Below, piece by piece: positions 60,320 through 64,000 of a DNA stretch of 64,000 nucleotides (the stretch's first letter is position 1; every line of letters begins with the position of its first letter). This stretch comes from Pogonophryne albipinna (Eukaryota > Chordata > Actinopteri > Perciformes > Artedidraconidae): the NCBI GenBank assembly GCA_028583405.1, contig CM053243.1, positions 25,574,524-25,638,523 on the forward strand, written 5' to 3'. The translations under genes and the position numbers were made by a program. The notes beneath the pieces were generated by a model. That model did not search any database, was not told the origin of the DNA, and saw only the letters and a program-made list of their open reading frames with translations.

Positions 60320-60572
60320 GGGCGGTGGTGGCGAAGTCCATAGGGACTTGGCTTGGCAACTGGAAGGTCACCAGTTCAAGTCCCGGAAAGACCAAGTGCT
60401 ACCGAGGTGTCCCTGAGCAAGGCACCGTTCCCTACACTGCTCCCCGGGTGCCGTACATAATGGCAGCCCACTGCTCCTAACACTAGGATGGGTCAAATGC
60501 AGAGAAACTGTTTCGTTACATGGTACCTGTACTGTGTAATGACAATAAGTTGAATCTATCTATCTATGTCTG
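60320..60572 (+). mobile_element. tRNA-derived SINE
   Basis: A tRNA-like head starts near gggcggtggtggcgaagtcc and has a recognisable internal promoter B box, ggtcaccagttcaagtccc (60365-60383). It is followed by a body with gtgtccctgagcaaggcac and a tail of aataagttgaatctatctat repeats. This layout is typical of fish tRNA SINEs. It is well preserved, so relatively young. Confidence 0.75.
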
Positions 60573-61784
60573 ATGGCACAAAATACTTTGTTCTATGTCA
60601 GCTTAAACTATCATTGCTGACAGAGCATTGCTATCAATTTCTCCATTACACAAATGCTTGCAGAAAAAGATTGATGGATGTCCCAAGGGGAAATTCATTA
60701 TTGATTTATCTGACCGATTTATAAATATTTCGAGGCTCTCTAATGGGTTGTTTGTTTTTGAGCACTGTTGGAAAGGGGATGCAGTTGGAAAAAAAAGTAA
60801 ATCTGTCATTAGCAGTGTCCGGGCCTTTCTCCACGGTCCATTAAACGTTGCTTTAGCAGAGCGCCAGGGCCAGGAAACAATCTGGCAACGACCATTTTTC
60901 TCAAGAAGTGTAAAATAAATGATCAGGCTTTTATTTCTTCTATCAATCACAGTAATTCACTGTTGATGGATACCACCTATGTAAACTTAGTTATTGTAAC
61001 TACACTACACTGAGAGGACTTAAGGGTGTCATGGAGATTAAGGGAAACACACTTTGAATTTTAATTCATGGGTGACAACTGAGCTGAACATCCCTCAGCT
61101 TCTGAATAAGAGTAGAAATCTCTATTCCCACATGAAAGTTTCTTCCTGCCAGAGCAATCAGTCATTGAGGAATCACTCCACCCAGTGCATTGCAGACAAC
61201 TGCCAATTATGAACAATGGTATCAGGGCTACATTTATTAAATTCATGAGTCATGCAATAAAATGATCAAGTTACAGCTATAATGAAATGTTGGCATGTAC
61301 TGCAGAACTGTTCTCTATTCCTTCCATAGCCGCAATTTCTGTACAGATCAGCAGGCAAAAAAAGACCAAGTATAAGAACCAGTTTTACTGGCATGCAAAT
61401 ATTGTATGCTGGGCATGCTGAGCAAATTTTCTAACAGCAGTAACAACCACAGGGTAAGAGCGCTTGTAGGGTTCTCATTCATAACACTCCGTTCGATGTC
61501 TCACTATGGGATGCGCCTCAACGCGTATGCAAACGGAAGCATCAATCTCATTACGCCAATCCTGATTGGCTGGTGATCTTGACGTCAACGTCAGGGAATC
61601 CACCCACCCTTTAAGTAGCTTGCGCTACGACGCAGCGTCATTCAAACACCTCTTCTCGCTTCAGAGCACATCTCAACTTATCAGTAACCGGGCTAGCTTA
61701 ACGGTCCACAGACTGAACCCAAAGTTAACATTCGGTCGACGGGCGCTTGCCGGTTACTTTTTTGCTTTGCAAGAAGACTGAGCA

Positions 61785-62160
61785 ATATTAACACACCAGT
61801 TAATATTGTGATCTGCCTCGCCGTTCTTTCTGTCGAAATAACGGTAAGGTTTGATTTTTTCTTCAAGCTAGTAACATACCTGTTGCTAGTTTGTTCTTCC
61901 CTCCACACAGACACCAAGGTAAAGAGGACGTTCTCTTTTCTCTCTCACACCAGAGGAGACAGAGATAAAAAAAAGTATTAACACACCAGTTAATATTCTT
62001 TAAAGAATAAAATCTACACCGTCGCCTTTTTTCCTTTCGGACTAACGGCAAGGTTGGATTTTTTTCTGAGTAAGGTACCTGTTATTAACGTGTCCACTCT
62101 ACGCCGACACCCCGGCGATCGAAGATGGACCCTTCTCTCCCTCACACCAGAGGAGTCAGG
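61785..62160 (+). repeat. Tandem duplication of DIRS leader, about 185 bp twice
   Basis: The first copy begins attaacacaccagttaatat at about 61788 and runs to tctcacaccagaggagacag near 61967. The second begins with the same words at about 61978 and ends with ctcacaccagaggagtcagg near 62160. They differ by substitutions and small indels. The second includes the start codon of the Gag frame and its first codons. Confidence 0.75.
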
Positions 62161-63748
62161 GACTCGGAGGCCCGGCTATGCCGCTGCGGATTTAAGATTT
62201 CAGGCACAGACTCACACCAGGTCTGCTCGTCCTGCCTCGGGCTGGAACACGCCCGGGAGGCTATCGATAACCCCGGCTCGTGCGGGCATTGTACCCGCTT
62301 CACCATGAAGAGCCTCCGCCGACGGTTAGCACGCCAAGCTAGCTTGTCGGGACAGGACCCCCTCATGTCCGCTGATTCGCCGTCCGGAAATAAAGACATG
62401 GTGGCGTCCGCCGCAGAGATTGAGCCCCGCGCTGTATCAGACTGGGGCTCAACAACGGCGACAGCCGCTGAACCGGAGCTCCACGCCGTTTCAGGCTGGG
62501 ACCCGGTGGCGGCAAGAGCCGCGAGAGCAGAGCCCCGCGCTGTGTCAAGCCGGGGCTCCCAATTGGACCTCACCATGGTTCCACCCGCGGAGGATGTCCT
62601 GGAGTTGGACTACATGGAGGACGAAGAGGATGCCTCTGAGTTCCTCCTGTCTGACTCGGATGGGGATGACATCTTCGTTTCATCGGCTCAGGCTGCAAAG
62701 CAAAGCAAACCCGGGCGAGAGCACACCAGCTTCGCCCGTCCTAAGCATGGACTTGCAGGCCGTGTGTCAACGCGCTGCGTCCAGGCTGGACATCCCATGG
62801 CCTGAAGTGGCCAAGGAGACCTCCAGATCTCGCTACGAGGGGAAGAACTTGCCCCAAGCAGCGAGGACGAAGAGGCAGCTCCTTCCAGTCTTTCCGGAGA
62901 TGCTGGACGAGGTGTCGGTCTCGTGGAGAGACCGTCCCTTCAGCAACAAGGCCCCAATCCAGGGTGCCTCCTCCCTGGACTGTGACGGTATGGAGAGGCT
63001 CGGCCTGCTCCGCATGCCGCCCATGGAACCGCTGGTGGCAGCCCACCTCCAACCGAGGCTGGCTTCGACACCAAGCAGGAACCCCATGCTACCGGCAAAG
63101 GCAGACCGGTTCCAGTCAGCGATGACCGAACGGGCCTATAAAGCCGCAGCTTTGTCCGCCAGGGCTCTCAACGTCTCCTCGCTGCTGACCGCCTACCAGG
63201 CGGAGCTTTGCGAGGACATGTCGAGCAGACCTGAGCCTGCCGTGTGGGACGAGATCGCAGCGATCACGGACATTTGCCTCCGTGTGCAGCGCTGCGCAGT
63301 CCAAGCCACGGGCAAAGCGCTGGGAATGATGGTGGTACAGGAGAGAGCCAGGTGGCTCAACCTGACCAACCTTCCAGACCGGGAAAAAGAGGATGTTCTG
63401 GACATGCCTATTGTTCCCGAGGGCATATTTGGCTCCGCTCTAGCTTCAATGCAGCTGAGGTGCGAGTCAAAAAGGAAGGGAGACGAGGCTCTCCAGCTCT
63501 GTCTCCCCCGAAGGGTCCAGCCGCCACCTCCAATGGTCCCGCGGCAGGCCTTCACCCAAGCTGTCTTACGTCCTGTCCGGTTCAAAATACCGAAGCAGCA
63601 GAGACCGCAGCCCGTCCCGGGTCCCCAGCCCGGGCACGAGACAAGAGGGAGCTGGCCAAGAAAATCTCCGGTCCCGGCAGCTGTCGCTCAGGCACAGCCG
63701 ACACAGGTTTTCAGCCACCAGACGAGGAAGAAGAAGCGGGCGGCCTGA
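62125..63748 (+). pseudogene. DIRS Gag-like ORF1, frameshifted
   Basis: The frame opens at ATG 62125 (MDPSLPHTRGVRDSEA). A cysteine/histidine cluster follows: CRCGF, then HQVCSSCLGLEHA and SCGHCTRF, a likely zinc-binding fold typical of fish DIRS Gag. An acidic region (EDEEDASEFLLSDSDGDD) comes next. Between about 62690 and 62740 the reading passes to the second frame, which goes on with SMDLQAVCQRAA, MLDEVSVSWRDRPFS, LPAKADRFQSAMTERAYKAA and MPIVPEGIFGSALASM to a stop at 63748. I place a single small indel there. The protein would coat the element RNA. Codon use is GC-richer than the surrounding intron. Confidence 0.7.
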
Positions 63749-64000
63749 CCGCCTCCTCTCCTCTCCTCGATGAAGGAGCTGGAAGTTCCCTGTTCCCCAG
63801 CTCCAGAGCACGTTCCAGTGTTGGATGCTCATGTGTTTTCGGGGTGCCACCATGCCCCCATTTTCCCGCCGCCTCGAGTGATGCCAGAACGTCATCCTCA
63901 AGTTCGCGCCATCAGGGAAATGGACTTAACATCAAAGACAGCAAGTTCCGCTGCCTGTTTAAGTCACACAAACACATGTCATCATTGTTGTTTCAAAATA
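63749..64000 (+). other. DIRS sequence beyond ORF1, cut by window edge
   Basis: A further open stretch begins ATGAAGGAGCTGGAAGTTCC near 63771 and includes PSRVMPERH-like and IREMDLTSK-like words in one frame. It probably leads into the reverse transcriptase frame, but the window ends before any catalytic motif. Confidence 0.4.

Larger units (their letters stand above)
51867..64000 (+). other. gpc6: gpc6 intron downstream of last visible exon
   Basis: At least 12 kb of intron, continuing past the window. It holds Harbinger-like, hAT, inverted-repeat, L2, SINE and DIRS elements. I looked for the next glypican exon (expected to continue with a TD-KEKL motif) and did not find it. The stretches 51.9-53.5 and 59.0-60.3 kb show no supportable gene apart from a candidate 30-nt cassette exon at 53226-53255. 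Confidence 0.7.
61465..64000 (+). mobile_element. DIRS-type retrotransposon, left part
   Basis: The left terminal repeat includes cgttcgatgtctcactatgg and gatgcgcctcaacgcgtatg, wording I associate with fish DIRS elements. It is followed by a leader and a Gag-like frame. DIRS elements use a tyrosine recombinase and inverted terminal repeats instead of integrase and direct LTRs; those parts would lie to the right, outside the window. The exact left boundary is uncertain, somewhere between 61440 and 61475. Confidence 0.75.

Overview
The window is nuclear DNA of a teleost fish, probably a spiny-rayed (percomorph) species. It is AT-rich and intron-dominated, with canonical GT-AG splice sites, very long CA/GT/CT microsatellites, and a typical fish mix of mobile elements: hAT, Harbinger, L2-type LINEs, Ty3/gypsy LTR elements, a DIRS element and tRNA-derived SINEs. 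There are no bacterial features. The only host gene I can support is a glypican on the + strand, best matched to glypican-6 (gpc6). Four internal coding exons are present at 11150-11541, 29660-29825, 49947-50077 and 51723-51866. Their reading phases join without a break. First and last exons lie outside, so the whole window sits inside one long gene.

Region by region. 1-11149 (upstream intron) holds a hAT element with an 8-bp target duplication and a nested TTAA-flanked element, then a second hAT with a BED-finger remnant. 11542-29659 (intron after the first exon) holds a SINE relic, a truncated LINE, a 2.9-kb LTR element packed with four coding minisatellites, and a long CA repeat. 29826-49946 holds a long GT repeat, a second TTAA-flanked element, a Harbinger-like element inserted into an old L2, a long CT repeat, an L2 tail, a young 3.66-kb LTR element, a small hAT element and a solo LTR. 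51867-64000 holds a Harbinger-like element with a Myb remnant, a hAT fragment, a large inverted repeat, a nearly complete L2, a SINE, and the left part of a DIRS element that runs off the window.

The most notable object is the LTR element at 43508-47165. Its two 363-bp LTRs differ at one base that I can find. It has a tRNA-Pro-type primer binding site, a Gag with a SCAN-like region and a zinc knuckle, and no pol. In place of pol it carries about 1 kb of coiled-coil sequence that I recognise as the C-terminal part of the trans-Golgi golgin GOLGA4, fused in frame behind the zinc knuckle. This looks like recent capture of a host transcript by a retroelement, comparable to oncogene capture by retroviruses.

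Other points of interest are a Tf1/sushi-like self-priming signature in the 18736-21626 element and its 3' LTR cut almost exactly at the inferred transcript start; complementary CA and GT repeats on either side of a gpc6 exon; and a candidate 30-nt in-phase cassette exon in the last intron. All family names rest on motif recognition by eye; no database search was run.
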